A stretch of DNA of 43,305 nucleotides from an uncultured Roseiflexaceae bacterium (GTDB taxonomy: Bacteria; Chloroflexota; Chloroflexia; Chloroflexales; Roseiflexaceae). Below, in pieces: positions 7,875-15,436 of this stretch. A program made the position numbers and the translations under genes. The stretch covers positions 1 to 43,305 of the forward strand of contig CALKHR010000023.1 of NCBI GenBank assembly GCA_937988885.1. The letters are read 5' to 3'. Under the pieces are notes generated by a model, which saw only the letters and a program-made list of their open reading frames with translations, made no database searches and was not told where the DNA came from. How positions within the stretch are numbered: the stretch's first letter is position 1; each line of letters starts with the position of its first letter.

Positions 7875-7945
7875 GTAAAGTCTGAGAACCCAGATGATAA
7901 AGTCAGAGGCGTGGAGCAACAGCAGGCTCCGCGCCTCTTTTGGTT
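7841..7945 (+). promoter_or_regulatory. Transcription attenuator controlling aroH (strands 1-4)
   Basis: Four segments can pair in turn. Strand 1 CAGCC (7841-7845) pairs with GGTTG (7859-7863). Strand 2 GTTGCTTCGC (7860-7869) pairs over ten positions with strand 3 GTGGAGCAAC (7911-7920), including two G-U pairs, as antiterminator. Strand 3 also belongs to the terminator, 7905-7917 with 7926-7938. A ribosome stalled on the Phe/Tyr codons (7812-7838) hides strand 1, so strand 2 can pair with strand 3 and transcription continues. A ribosome that reaches the stop at 7872 covers strand 2 and the terminator forms. The pairings are seen in the sequence; the mechanism is inferred from the known trp/phe type of attenuation. 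Confidence 0.8.
7905..7941 (+). terminator. Leader terminator hairpin before aroH
   Basis: 13-bp stem, 7905-7917 with 7926-7938 (AGAGGCG pairs CGCCTCT, one G-U, then GGAGC pairs GCTCC), with an eight-base loop AACAGCAG and a short T run at 7938-7941 followed by GGTTT. It lies upstream of the aroH start rather than after a gene, as expected of an attenuator. Confidence 0.85.
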
Positions 7946-8015
7946 TCGATCGCATAATCAGCCAAGCTATCAGGACCAGGTAACCCTAGCTATTCTGCAT
8001 GTTAAGGAGACTACG

Positions 8016-8426
8016 ATGACCATCTATTGCCGAGGTATCCGTGGCGCAACTACTGCCGAAGACAACACCCGCCAAGCGATCCTCGAGGCGACCCGCGAAC
8101 TGCTGATTCGCTTGATCGAGGCCAATGATCTACGGGTTGAGGATATCGCCAGTGCCATCTTTAGCACAACCGCTGATCTCAATGCGGAGTTTCCCGCTGT
8201 TGCTGCCCGCGAACTCGGTTGGCTCGATACTGCACTGATGTGTACGCACGAAATGCGTGTGCCAGGCAGCCTTGAACGCTGCATCCGCGTGCTGATTCAC
8301 TGGAACACGCCACGCGCGGCGAACGAAATTGTCCATGTCTACATGCGTGGCGCGACCACGCTACGTCCAGAACGTGCGCTTCAGAGTCAACGTGTGCTTG
8401 AGGCTGCACGACAAACCAAACAATGA
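8016..8426 (+). CDS. aroH: Chorismate mutase, AroH class
   Basis: 136 residues, the usual size of a monofunctional AroH-type (Bacillus-like, trimeric alpha/beta barrel) chorismate mutase, which converts chorismate to prephenate, the first step towards Phe and Tyr. The N-terminal YCRGIRGATTAEDNT holds the active-site Arg (R-G-A-T), with FSTTADLNAEFPA in the middle and V-H-V-Y-M-R-G-A-T-T-L-R-P near the end (the family's Y-L-x-x-A-x-x-L-R-P/D). The ATG at 8016 has AAGGAG about eight bases upstream. It is the first gene after the Phe/Tyr attenuator and is followed by DAHP synthase. Together these two enzymes set the entry into aromatic synthesis and the branch to Phe/Tyr. Confidence 0.95.
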   Translation: MTIYCRGIRGATTAEDNTRQAILEATRELLIRLIEANDLRVEDIASAIFSTTADLNAEFPAVAARELGWLDTALMCTHEMRVPGSLERCIRVLIHWNTPRAANEIVHVYMRGATTLRPERALQSQRVLEAARQTKQ

Positions 8427-8466
8427 ACGGTTGAAGTTGTATGCGACTTCAACCGTTCCTTTTTTA
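8426..8466 (+). terminator. Intrinsic terminator between aroH and DAHP synthase
   Basis: Perfect 12-bp stem AACGGTTGAAGT (8426-8437) with ACTTCAACCGTT (8446-8457), an eight-base loop, then CC and six T. The first stem base is the last base of the aroH stop codon. It should reduce read-through into the next gene unless a terminating ribosome or another factor keeps the 5' arm open. Confidence 0.85.
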
Positions 8467-8588
8467 GTAAGGAATGTGTTATGCAAACGGAACAACTCAT
8501 CGAGGCCAGGCAGCCAGCTCCACTACGTACGAGTTGCCCCGTTCGACCATCGTTATCGTTACTTTCGCTTGCGAAGGAGGAGCCTAAA

Positions 8589-9635
8589 ATGATCGTCGTT
8601 TTACGGAACAGTGCCAGCGAACAAGATGTGGAAGCGGTGCTTGAGCGACTCGCCGAATACCGCCTGAACGGGCACATCTCCAAGGGCGAGGAGCGCACCA
8701 TCATCGGCGTGGTGGGTGCGTCCATTCCCCCCACACTGCGCGAGGAGTTGGAGCTTTTCAACGGCGTGCAAGAGGTGGTGCGCATCACGCGGCCCTACAA
8801 GTTGGCGGCTCGCGAGTTCCACCCCCAGGACACGATTGTGAACGTGCGCGGCATTCCGGTGGGCGGCCCGAACTGCGTGGTGATCGCGGGGCCGTGCGCT
8901 GTCGAGAACGAGCAGCAGATCGTCGAGACGGCTCGGCGTGTGCGGGCCGCTGGCGCGACGATGTTGCGTGGCGGAGCTTTCAAGCCCCGCAGTTCGCCCT
9001 ACACCTTCCGTGGCCTGGGTGAGGAAGGTTTGCGGTTGTTGGCGCTGGCTCGCGAGGAGACCGGCCTGCCGATCGTGACTGAGGTGATGACCCCGGCGGA
9101 TGTGGAGTTGGTAGCGCGCTACGCCGATGTGCTGCAGATCGGCGCTCGCAATATGCAGAACTACCAACTGCTGGAGGAGGCCGGGCGTAGCAAGATGCCG
9201 GTGATGCTCAAGCGCGGCCTCTCGGCCACCTTCGAGGAATGGCTGCTCTCGGCGGAATACATCATCGCGCAGAACAACCCGAACGTGATCCTGTGCGAGC
9301 GCGGTATTCGCACCTTCGAGACGGCCACCCGCAACACGATGGACCTGAACGCCGTGGCCTTGGCGAAGCGCCGCAGCCATCTACCCGTGATCGCCGACCC
9401 GTCGCATGGCACGGGCAAGTGGTACTTGGTGGCGCCGTTGGCATTGGCGTCGCTGGCCGCCGGAGCCGATGGCATCATCGTGGAAGTGCATCCCGATCCG
9501 GATCGGGCCGCCTCCGATGGCGCGCAGTCGCTGACGATCGAGAACTTCGCGTCGTTGATGCCGCAACTGGCATCGGTGGCGGCAGCGTTGGGACGCACGG
9601 TGGGCGCGCCCGCCAGCGATTTGGTGGCTGCCTAA
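8589..9635 (+). CDS. aroF: 3-deoxy-7-phosphoheptulonate (DAHP) synthase, type I-beta with N-terminal regulatory domain
   Basis: 348 residues. It condenses phosphoenolpyruvate and erythrose 4-phosphate, the first step of the shikimate pathway. Residues 1-70 (MIVVLRNSASEQDVEAVLER onward) form the ferredoxin-like regulatory domain seen in Thermotoga-type enzymes, where Tyr or Phe inhibits. The barrel follows, with V-I-A-G-P-C-A-V-E, RGGAFKPRSSPYTFRGLGEE, IGARNMQNYQLL, LKRG and IADPSHGTGKWYLV, all expected at substrate and metal sites. AAGGAGGAG lies directly before the ATG at 8589. The in-frame ATG at 8481 would add 36 residues unlike the family and is not chosen. Regulation appears doubled: inhibition through the N-domain and, for any read-through transcript, attenuation ahead of aroH. 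Confidence 0.95.
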   Translation: MIVVLRNSASEQDVEAVLERLAEYRLNGHISKGEERTIIGVVGASIPPTLREELELFNGVQEVVRITRPYKLAAREFHPQDTIVNVRGIPVGGPNCVVIAGPCAVENEQQIVETARRVRAAGATMLRGGAFKPRSSPYTFRGLGEEGLRLLALAREETGLPIVTEVMTPADVELVARYADVLQIGARNMQNYQLLEEAGRSKMPVMLKRGLSATFEEWLLSAEYIIAQNNPNVILCERGIRTFETATRNTMDLNAVALAKRRSHLPVIADPSHGTGKWYLVAPLALASLAAGADGIIVEVHPDPDRAASDGAQSLTIENFASLMPQLASVAAALGRTVGAPASDLVAA

Positions 9636-9648
9636 CGTGAAGCTGCGG

Positions 9649-9735
9649 TATAATGCCTGCGCGAAGATGATCTCCATTGCCCATGCTGGTGCAGATAGTC
9701 GACGTAGCGATACTCTTGTGGTGTCGCTACGTCGA
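9649..9735 (+). promoter_or_regulatory. mutM upstream region: TATAAT box and 15-pair hairpin
   Basis: TATAAT at 9649-9654 is a consensus -10, but no good -35 is seen. The following leader holds a long hairpin, 9699-9713 with 9721-9735 (15 pairs, one of them T-G), with loop TCTTGTG. The hairpin ends nine bases before the AAGGA of mutM and has no T run, so it is not a usual terminator. Confidence 0.5.
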
Positions 9736-9748
9736 TGTGTGAAAAGGA

Positions 9749-10576
9749 ATGCCAGAGTTACCTGAAGTTGAACACGCTACCCGAGGCTTAGGCGCGCAGA
9801 TTATCGGCAGGCGCATCGTGGTGGTGACGCACCTCGATTGGGAGCGTATGGTTGAGACGCCCTCTCCCGCCGAATTTCGCGCGCTGCTCGTGGGTCGCAC
9901 AGTGCTCGATGCGTACCGCCGCGCCAAGTGGATCTTGCTCACGCTCGATGAGGGTTGGACGCTCGCGCTGCACCTGCGCATGTCGGGCGTGGTGAGCGTG
10001 CAGGGGCCGCAAGCCCAGCCGGATCGCCACACACATTTGGTGTTGCAGCTCGATGATGGGCGCCAGGTGTTTTTCAACGACACGCGCAAGTTTGGGCGGG
10101 CGCGCCTGTTGGATGCCGAGGGCTTGGCGGCGCTCGACACGGCGCATGGGATCGAACCGCTCAGCGAGGCGTTTACGCCCGAGCGTTTGGGCGAACTGTT
10201 GCGGTCGCGGCGCAGCCAGATCAAGCCGTTGCTGCTGGATCAGAAGTTGATCGCGGGCATCGGCAACATCTACGCCGACGAGGCGCTGTGGCATGCGCAG
10301 ATCCACCCGATGCGGCTCAGCGACAGCCTGAGCACCGACGAGGTGGCGCGGCTGCACGCGGGGATTCGCATCGCGCTGGAGCAGGGCATTCGGTATGGCG
10401 GCAGCACCTTGCGCGATTACCGCAACAGCTACGGCGAGAGCGGCACCAACCAGGAGCACTTTAAGGCGTACAACCAGCAGGGGCGCGCCTGCCAGCACTG
10501 CGGCGGCATGATCGAGAAGATGGTGGTGGCGCAGCGCGGCACGCACTACTGCCCGACGTGCCAGGTGCTGGATTGA
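9749..10576 (+). CDS. mutM: Formamidopyrimidine-DNA glycosylase
   Basis: 275 residues, the normal length for MutM/Fpg, which excises 8-oxoguanine and formamidopyrimidines and cuts the abasic site. The N-terminus after Met is PELPEVE, with catalytic Pro and Glu. An H-x-R-M-S-G (LHLRMSG) and NDTRKFGR follow, then the helix-two-turn-helix region LLLDQKLIAGIGNIYADEAL. A zinc finger closes the protein (C-Q-H-C-G ... Y-C-P-T-C) with the expected Arg (QRGTHY) between its cysteine pairs. The start ATG at 9749 has AAAAGGA directly before it. The gene follows the DAHP synthase but has its own TATAAT box and a hairpin in the leader. Confidence 0.95.
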   Translation: MPELPEVEHATRGLGAQIIGRRIVVVTHLDWERMVETPSPAEFRALLVGRTVLDAYRRAKWILLTLDEGWTLALHLRMSGVVSVQGPQAQPDRHTHLVLQLDDGRQVFFNDTRKFGRARLLDAEGLAALDTAHGIEPLSEAFTPERLGELLRSRRSQIKPLLLDQKLIAGIGNIYADEALWHAQIHPMRLSDSLSTDEVARLHAGIRIALEQGIRYGGSTLRDYRNSYGESGTNQEHFKAYNQQGRACQHCGGMIEKMVVAQRGTHYCPTCQVLD

Positions 10577-10583
10577 ACGGCGG

Positions 10584-10612
10584 TTGACGAGCGCCGCGCT
10601 CTCCGCTACAAT
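10584..10612 (+). promoter_or_regulatory. Promoter of tRNA-Arg
   Basis: TTGACG at 10584-10589, a 17-base spacer and TACAAT at 10607-10612, placing the start about 13 bases before the mature tRNA. Confidence 0.75.
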
Positions 10613-10631
10613 AGGCCTATATCGGTCGTGT

Positions 10632-10708
10632 GCCCTCGTAGCTCAGGTGGATAGAGCAGCAGTTTCCTAAACTGCGTGTCGGCGGTTCGAGTCCGTCCGG
10701 GGGCACCA
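10632..10708 (+). tRNA. tRNA-Arg (anticodon CCU)
   Basis: Cloverleaf with 7-bp acceptor stem (GCCCTCG with CGGGGGC, one G-U), D-arm around GCTC AGGTGGATA GAGC, and anticodon stem GCAGT/ACTGC with loop TTCCTAA, giving anticodon CCT at loop positions 3-5. The T-arm is GGCGG TTCGAGT CCGTC, the discriminator is A and CCA is encoded (10706-10708). It decodes AGG. Confidence 0.95.
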
Positions 10709-10715
10709 GCACCAG

Positions 10716-10753
10716 AAAGCGGTAAGCCATAATGGGTTGCCGCTTTTGTGTTT
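10716..10753 (+). terminator. Terminator of tRNA-Arg
   Basis: AAAGCGG (10716-10722) pairs with CCGCTTT (10740-10746), continued inward by a T-G, two A-T and two C-G pairs with one mismatch. TTGTGTTT follows. Confidence 0.7.
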
Positions 10754-10866
10754 ATCACAATATCTCCGCGTGTGTTCCTAGCTACCGGTATTCCCCTTGG
10801 TGACATTGGCCAGTGATGAAAGGTAGCAAGCATGCCCAATACCAATTTCCCTAATCTGTGGATGCC

Positions 10867-12105
10867 CTACCCCGCATCACCCACAACTTGCTTGGCGAAC
10901 CGCAGATAATGCGTCCAATCCTCGGCGGTCAGGTCGTGCGGGCCAGGGCGCATATGGTAGCTCACCGCGCTCAACAGCGCCTCACCCACCGCAGGCCGCG
11001 TGGCCCCGCTCAGCGCGCTGCGCTCGAACAGATCGTACACCGCACTCGCATGCTGAGCGCTGAGCCATTCGCCGTGCGGATCAGCCCAGCGGTCCTCGGC
11101 GGCGCTGGCCACGTACAACGGACGCGGCGCCACCAACGCCAACAGTTCGTGCTGATCGATCGGCAAGGCGTGCTCGCGCTGGCTGTACTCGCTGAACTTC
11201 CCGCAGAACCAATGCGGAAACCGCGTCGTGATCGCCGCGACCGTCTCGCCGAAGATGCGCCGTGAGAGCGATGCCCCGCCGCAGCCCGAGTTGTTCGAGA
11301 TCGCCGCTGCGAAGCGCTGATCGTTCGCAGCCGCCCACAGCGCCGCCTTGCCCAGCCGCGAATGCCCGATCACCATCACGCGCTCGCCGTCAACCCCATC
11401 GAGTTGCTCACACGCATCGAGCGCGCGGCTCAAGCCCCACGCCCACGCGCCGATCGCCCGCCACGCATGCGGGTCGCGCGCATCGACCTCGGGGAAGAGC
11501 GCCATCACACCATCGCGGTACAACTCGAGGTGATCGGGAGCCAGATCGCCGTAGTAGATCGTCGCAAGCCCGTAGCCAGCGCCCAAAATGCTGCGCAATG
11601 GCCAACGGCTCGCCGTGCGGCCCCGCGCCCGCTCGGTGGCGCGGTTATTCACCACACTCCCGTCGGAATCGTTCGGCAGCCAACTCTCAGCAAGGCGAAG
11701 ATCTGGCTCGGGGGAGATCGCGTGGTTGCCCTGGAAGTTCAAGCCCAAGAAGATCGGCGCGGGTTTGCTGCGCTCGTTTGGCAGGTACAACAGTAGATCA
11801 AACCAGCGCGCCACCTGGTTGCGTCGCAGTGTCACACGCACCTCGCGGCGCTCGGCCAGCCCATCCAACGCATCAGCACGATAACTCTGCTGCTCAACGC
11901 TCAGTTCGACCGAATCGCTCGGCATATGCCCGTAGACATGCTGGCGAAACAGGTCGAGCAACTCGGGCCGCCGCAACGACATCCACTGCTCGGCGCTATT
12001 GATCCGCGTCCCATCGCTGCACAACAACACATCGGGCAACACATAGGGCGGAATGCGCTCTTCATCGTAGTTCGGCGGCGGAAACGCGGCAGACATCTGG
12101 CTCAT
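10867..12105 (-). CDS. CE15-like (glucuronoyl) esterase
   Basis: 412-residue alpha/beta hydrolase resembling carbohydrate esterase family 15, which splits the ester between lignin alcohols and 4-O-methyl-glucuronate on xylan. The nucleophile elbow G-H-S249-R-L-G-K matches the family G-C-S-R-x-G-K (His replaces Cys). It is followed by AAAISNNSGCGGASLSRR and then LVAPRPLYVASAAEDRWADP, with a late His (RPGPHDL). No signal peptide is visible, unusual for an enzyme acting on plant wall, so the substrate may be a taken-up sugar ester. I chose the ATG at 12105 because AAGGAGC precedes it; the 18 residues in frame upstream lack a site. It is the last gene of a long minus-strand series, 68 bases after a VWA gene. 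Confidence 0.7.
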   Translation of the reverse strand: MSQMSAAFPPPNYDEERIPPYVLPDVLLCSDGTRINSAEQWMSLRRPELLDLFRQHVYGHMPSDSVELSVEQQSYRADALDGLAERREVRVTLRRNQVARWFDLLLYLPNERSKPAPIFLGLNFQGNHAISPEPDLRLAESWLPNDSDGSVVNNRATERARGRTASRWPLRSILGAGYGLATIYYGDLAPDHLELYRDGVMALFPEVDARDPHAWRAIGAWAWGLSRALDACEQLDGVDGERVMVIGHSRLGKAALWAAANDQRFAAAISNNSGCGGASLSRRIFGETVAAITTRFPHWFCGKFSEYSQREHALPIDQHELLALVAPRPLYVASAAEDRWADPHGEWLSAQHASAVYDLFERSALSGATRPAVGEALLSAVSYHMRPGPHDLTAEDWTHYLRFAKQVVGDAG

Positions 12106-12173
12106 CGCGTGCTCCTTAGCTATGTGGCTACTCGCGCAATGGTACCGCAAGAGCGCCACAACGCCAAACGCCG

Positions 12174-13244
12174 CTACAACAGCGGCTGCCAGCGCATCGC
12201 CAAACCGATCGCCGCCAACACCAACAGCGCACCCGCCGCCGTGAAGAACGCGCTCACCTCCGAAACCTCGTGCCGCATAATCAGCGACGTCGGCAGATCC
12301 GCGAACACCTGGCGCAACTCGCCCGCACTCTCGGCGGAATAGTACTCGCCACCCGTCATCGCCGCCACCTCGCGCAGCGTCTCCTCGTCGATGCCGCGCC
12401 GGAACCCGCCGAGGCCGCCACCGCCGAAGCCGCCGCCGAATCCACCACCACTATCGAACGCACCGCCACCGACGAATCGGCTCTCGCAGTACGGATTCGC
12501 CGAACCCTGCTCGGTTCCAAAACCGATCGTATACACCCGAATGCCTCGATCCGCCGCCTGCTGCGCCGCATCCAACGGCGATGGCCCCGCATTGCTCGCG
12601 CCATCGGTCAGCAGCACAATGATCTCGGGCGCATACACCCCGCTCAGCACCGGAGTTGGCGGAGTCTGCGTCGAGCCCTCGACGATGCTCGGCGCAACAT
12701 TCTCATCGACCTCGGCGATCACATCGATCGCCTTGAGAATGCCGCTGCCGATCGCCGTGCGCCGCCCTGTCAACAAACTCTCGATCGCCTCCTTCAACGC
12801 CTTATGGTCCGAAGTGGGAGCCTGAATCACCTCCGCGAAGCCAGCAAACGCCACCAACCCCACCAGCATCGTGCTCGGCTGATCCTGAATAAACGCCAGC
12901 GCCGCTGCCTCCGCAGCCAACAAACGGTTGGGCTCGATATCCGTCGAACACATACTGCGCGACACATCCATCACCAACACGATCGTCGTCTGCCCAGCGG
13001 GCACGCTCACAATCGAAACCGGGCGGCTGATCGCCGTGATCAACAGCGTCAGCGCCGTCAAAAACAGGGCAAACGGCACATGTCGTCTCCACCGCGAGAA
13101 CTTCGGCGCCGCCGCGTGAATCAGCGACAAACTCGAGAAGCGCACCGTTGTGCGGCGACGCCGACGCAACATCAGCACATACGCCAGCAGCAACAGCGGC
13201 ACAATCAGCAACAACAACAGCGCATTCGGCCACAAAAAACTCAT
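12174..13244 (-). CDS. VWA-domain membrane protein (BatA/BatB-like), second copy
   Basis: 356 residues. Two membrane segments at the N-terminus (about 5-25 and 58-75) precede a von Willebrand A domain with MIDAS D93-V-S95-R-S97 and a later L-L-T-D-G-A-S. A C-terminal membrane helix (about 330-350) follows. This is the BatA/BatB layout of the MoxR-linked clusters, thought to assist stress response or protein assembly at the membrane. Unlike its neighbour, it carries a Gly-rich loop near residues 270-290 (GGGFGGGFGGGGLGG). GGAGG sits before the ATG at 13244; two in-frame upstream ATGs lack such a site. It is 102 bases downstream of the first VWA gene and probably arose by duplication. Confidence 0.85.
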   Translation of the reverse strand: MSFLWPNALLLLLIVPLLLLAYVLMLRRRRRTTVRFSSLSLIHAAAPKFSRWRRHVPFALFLTALTLLITAISRPVSIVSVPAGQTTIVLVMDVSRSMCSTDIEPNRLLAAEAAALAFIQDQPSTMLVGLVAFAGFAEVIQAPTSDHKALKEAIESLLTGRRTAIGSGILKAIDVIAEVDENVAPSIVEGSTQTPPTPVLSGVYAPEIIVLLTDGASNAGPSPLDAAQQAADRGIRVYTIGFGTEQGSANPYCESRFVGGGAFDSGGGFGGGFGGGGLGGFRRGIDEETLREVAAMTGGEYYSAESAGELRQVFADLPTSLIMRHEVSEVSAFFTAAGALLVLAAIGLAMRWQPLL

Positions 13245-13346
13245 CTGCAGCCTCCGCAACGACATCGTGCTACCACGCTGCACCTCCATCGCCGAGGAAC
13301 ACCATCGCGCCCCCGTTCCTCAAGCAGAACCTCAACTAGCAGCCGA

Positions 13347-14345
13347 TCACGGGATACGCCCAAACCACTGCATCGAGAAGAACGCGCCGATCAGCAGCAC
13401 CAGCACGCCGAGCGCCGCGAACAACGCCGTCAACTCGATCTCCTCCGGGCGCACCACCAACTGCAACTCGATCGCATCGTAGATCTCTCGCAACTGCTCG
13501 GGGCTCGCCGCACGAAAATACTCAGCCGCGCTGATCGCCGCGATCTGCTGCAGCATTTCCTCATCCAGCGCCGTGTGAACGGTGAAACCCTCCACCTCCA
13601 ACGGCACGCCCTCCACGCTGCCGATCCCGATCGTATACACGCGAATGCCTAGGTTCGCCGCCGCCTGCGCCACCTCCAGCGGGTCCGGGTCGGCGGTATT
13701 CTCGCCATCCGAGATCAGCACAATCAACTCGGAGCGGCGGCTGCCCGGCGGCACCGGCGCGGGCGTCGCGCTCGGCTCGCGGTTGGTGTACAGCGGCTCC
13801 TCCGGCTCATCATCGCCAACCAACTCCTCCAGCGCCGAGAGCATGCCGAACCCCAGTGACGTGCCCCGTTGTGGCGCCAAGCGATTGATAGCCGTCAGCA
13901 CCAACTCCTGCTCGTTCGTCGGCGGCTGAATATTCAAACCGCTATCGCTGAACGCCACCACCCCGATCCGCACGCCACTCGGCTGCCGCTCCACAAAATC
14001 GCGGGCGACCGCCTTCGCCACCTCCATGCGCGAGGGCTCCAAATCCGTCGCCGCCATACTGCCCGACACATCGAACACCAGCACCACCGTGCCCTCGATG
14101 CGCGGCAAATTGATCGGCGACTGCGGGCGCGCCATACCCACCAACAAGATCGTGATGCCCACCAAGAACAGGATCATCGGCACATGCCGACGCCTGCTGC
14201 TCGGCTGCGCGGCGCTCAGCGTTAGGCCAAACCCGCCGTAGCGAGCCAACACCTGCTCGCGGCGCCGCAACTGCCGCCGGTACAACAGCACCAACAACGG
14301 CACCAGCAGCAGGAACACCAGCATATACGGCCAAATAAACGACAT
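13347..14345 (-). CDS. VWA-domain membrane protein (BatA/BatB-like), first copy
   Basis: 332 residues with the same plan as the following gene: MSFIWPYMLVFLLLVPLLVL at the N-terminus, a second helix at 57-72, a VWA domain with D92-V-S94-G-S96 (metal site) and L-I-S-D-G-E-N, and a C-terminal helix near 305-325. The VWA domain would face outside. The two copies share the unusual start MSF-WP. The ribosome binding site is weak (GGGATA). It is separated from the DUF58 gene upstream by 194 bases with no recognisable gene or terminator, so co-transcription is likely. Confidence 0.85.
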   Translation of the reverse strand: MSFIWPYMLVFLLLVPLLVLLYRRQLRRREQVLARYGGFGLTLSAAQPSSRRRHVPMILFLVGITILLVGMARPQSPINLPRIEGTVVLVFDVSGSMAATDLEPSRMEVAKAVARDFVERQPSGVRIGVVAFSDSGLNIQPPTNEQELVLTAINRLAPQRGTSLGFGMLSALEELVGDDEPEEPLYTNREPSATPAPVPPGSRRSELIVLISDGENTADPDPLEVAQAAANLGIRVYTIGIGSVEGVPLEVEGFTVHTALDEEMLQQIAAISAAEYFRAASPEQLREIYDAIELQLVVRPEEIELTALFAALGVLVLLIGAFFSMQWFGRIP

Positions 14346-14539
14346 AGGCTATCCCATCGCGGATTGCAGGTTGCCAGATACCGAAACGCCGAACAAGCCT
14401 CAAACGCAGTATGGGTTGGGAAAAGAAAGCGCTGGCGGCATCCTCAACGCCCTACCAACATGCCCACGTTGATTCCCGCACAGGCGGCGACATGACAGGT
14501 GTCCTGACGCTGCGGCGGTTGCGTTCGGTAGCACAACGC

Positions 14540-15436
14540 TCAACGGCGCATACGGCGCTGCTCGTTGAACCGCACTAACGCCCGCACCAAGTCCTCCTCG
14601 GTCGAGAGCGACAACGCATCCACGCCGGAGCGCCGGAACGCCTCGGCGAGCGCCGCCTCGCGCAGCCGCGCCGCCTCGTAGAACCGCCGCCGAAACCCAC
14701 GGTCGTGCGTATCGACATACAACTGCTCGCCCGTCTCGGGGTCTTCCAAGATCAGCGGGCCAACATCGGGCAACTCCACCTCGCGGGGGTCCCACAGCCG
14801 GATCGCAAGCACCTCGTGGCGTTGGGCCAGCGCGTTCAACTCGCGCTCCCAGCCCGGCGCACTGATGAAATCCGAGACCACCACAATCAGCGAGCGCCGC
14901 TTGATCGAATGCAACGCCGAGCGCAGCAACGGCGCCAAATCCGTGATCGCGCTGGGCTTGCTGGGCGGGCGCTGCAACAGATCGTTGATCAGCCGGAGCA
15001 CCTGCGTGCGCCCGCCGCGCGCTGGAATCGTGCGCTCCACCCGATCGCCGTAGAACACCGCCCCCACACGGTTGCCGTGCCGCGTCAGCAGGCGCGCCAA
15101 CGTCGTCACCAAATCGATCAGCACCGTCTGCTTCTCGTGCAGCGCGCTCCCGAACGACAACGATGGGCTGAGATCCAACAGGAACCAGGCGCAGATCTCC
15201 CGATCCTCCACGTACTGTCGCACATAGGGCGTCGTGAGGCGCGCCGTCACATTCCAATCGATATAGCGAATATCATCGGCGGGCTGATACTCGCGCAGAT
15301 CGGCGAAATCGACCCCATCGCCGTAGAACAGCGTGCGGTAATTGCCCTGCAGCAAGCCATCCAAGCGACGGATCACCTGCCAATCGAGCCGTTGTAGGAT
15401 GCGCTCAGGAGTGAGCGCGGCGTTGGGAATGCTCAT
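14540..15436 (-). CDS. DUF58 domain protein of the MoxR cluster
   Basis: 298 residues. It has the DUF58 core (LLQGNYRTLFYGDGVDFADL, EYQPADDIRYIDWNVTARL), then a degenerate VWA-like domain (LLDLSPSLSFGS in place of D-x-S-x-S, and VVVSDF). DUF58 proteins accompany MoxR ATPases almost invariably and are taken to be their partner or client; the exact role is unknown. The frame opens upstream, but the ATG at 15436, inside the end of moxR (32-base overlap), gives the family N-terminus (SIPNAALTPERILQRLDW). Such overlap implies translational coupling with moxR. Confidence 0.85.
   Translation of the reverse strand: MSIPNAALTPERILQRLDWQVIRRLDGLLQGNYRTLFYGDGVDFADLREYQPADDIRYIDWNVTARLTTPYVRQYVEDREICAWFLLDLSPSLSFGSALHEKQTVLIDLVTTLARLLTRHGNRVGAVFYGDRVERTIPARGGRTQVLRLINDLLQRPPSKPSAITDLAPLLRSALHSIKRRSLIVVVSDFISAPGWERELNALAQRHEVLAIRLWDPREVELPDVGPLILEDPETGEQLYVDTHDRGFRRRFYEAARLREAALAEAFRRSGVDALSLSTEEDLVRALVRFNEQRRMRR

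Noticed and set aside
8481..8588. N-terminal extension of DAHP synthase from the ATG at 8481
   Set aside because: The added 36 residues do not fit the family, and a much better AAGGAGG stands directly before the ATG at 8589.
8476..8591. Possible second aromatic leader peptide before DAHP synthase (contains HRYRYFRL)
   Set aside because: It needs a GTG start with the binding site only two or three bases away, its Tyr/Phe codons are scattered among Arg, and no alternative hairpins were found. Only the leader before aroH is convincing.
10606..10845. Minus-strand open frame of 79 codons over the tRNA gene
   Set aside because: It is the antisense of tRNA-Arg (GRTRTADTQFRKLLLYPPEL), a familiar annotation artefact. 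The tRNA with promoter and terminator explains the stretch.
12270..13652. Plus-strand open frame of 460 codons opposite the VWA genes
   Set aside because: The composition is almost all Arg, His, Gln and Ala, and it covers two well-supported minus-strand genes.
14400..15257. Open frame of 285 codons on the minus strand
   Set aside because: It lies in another frame of the DUF58 gene, which has clear family motifs, overlap with moxR and a proper start.
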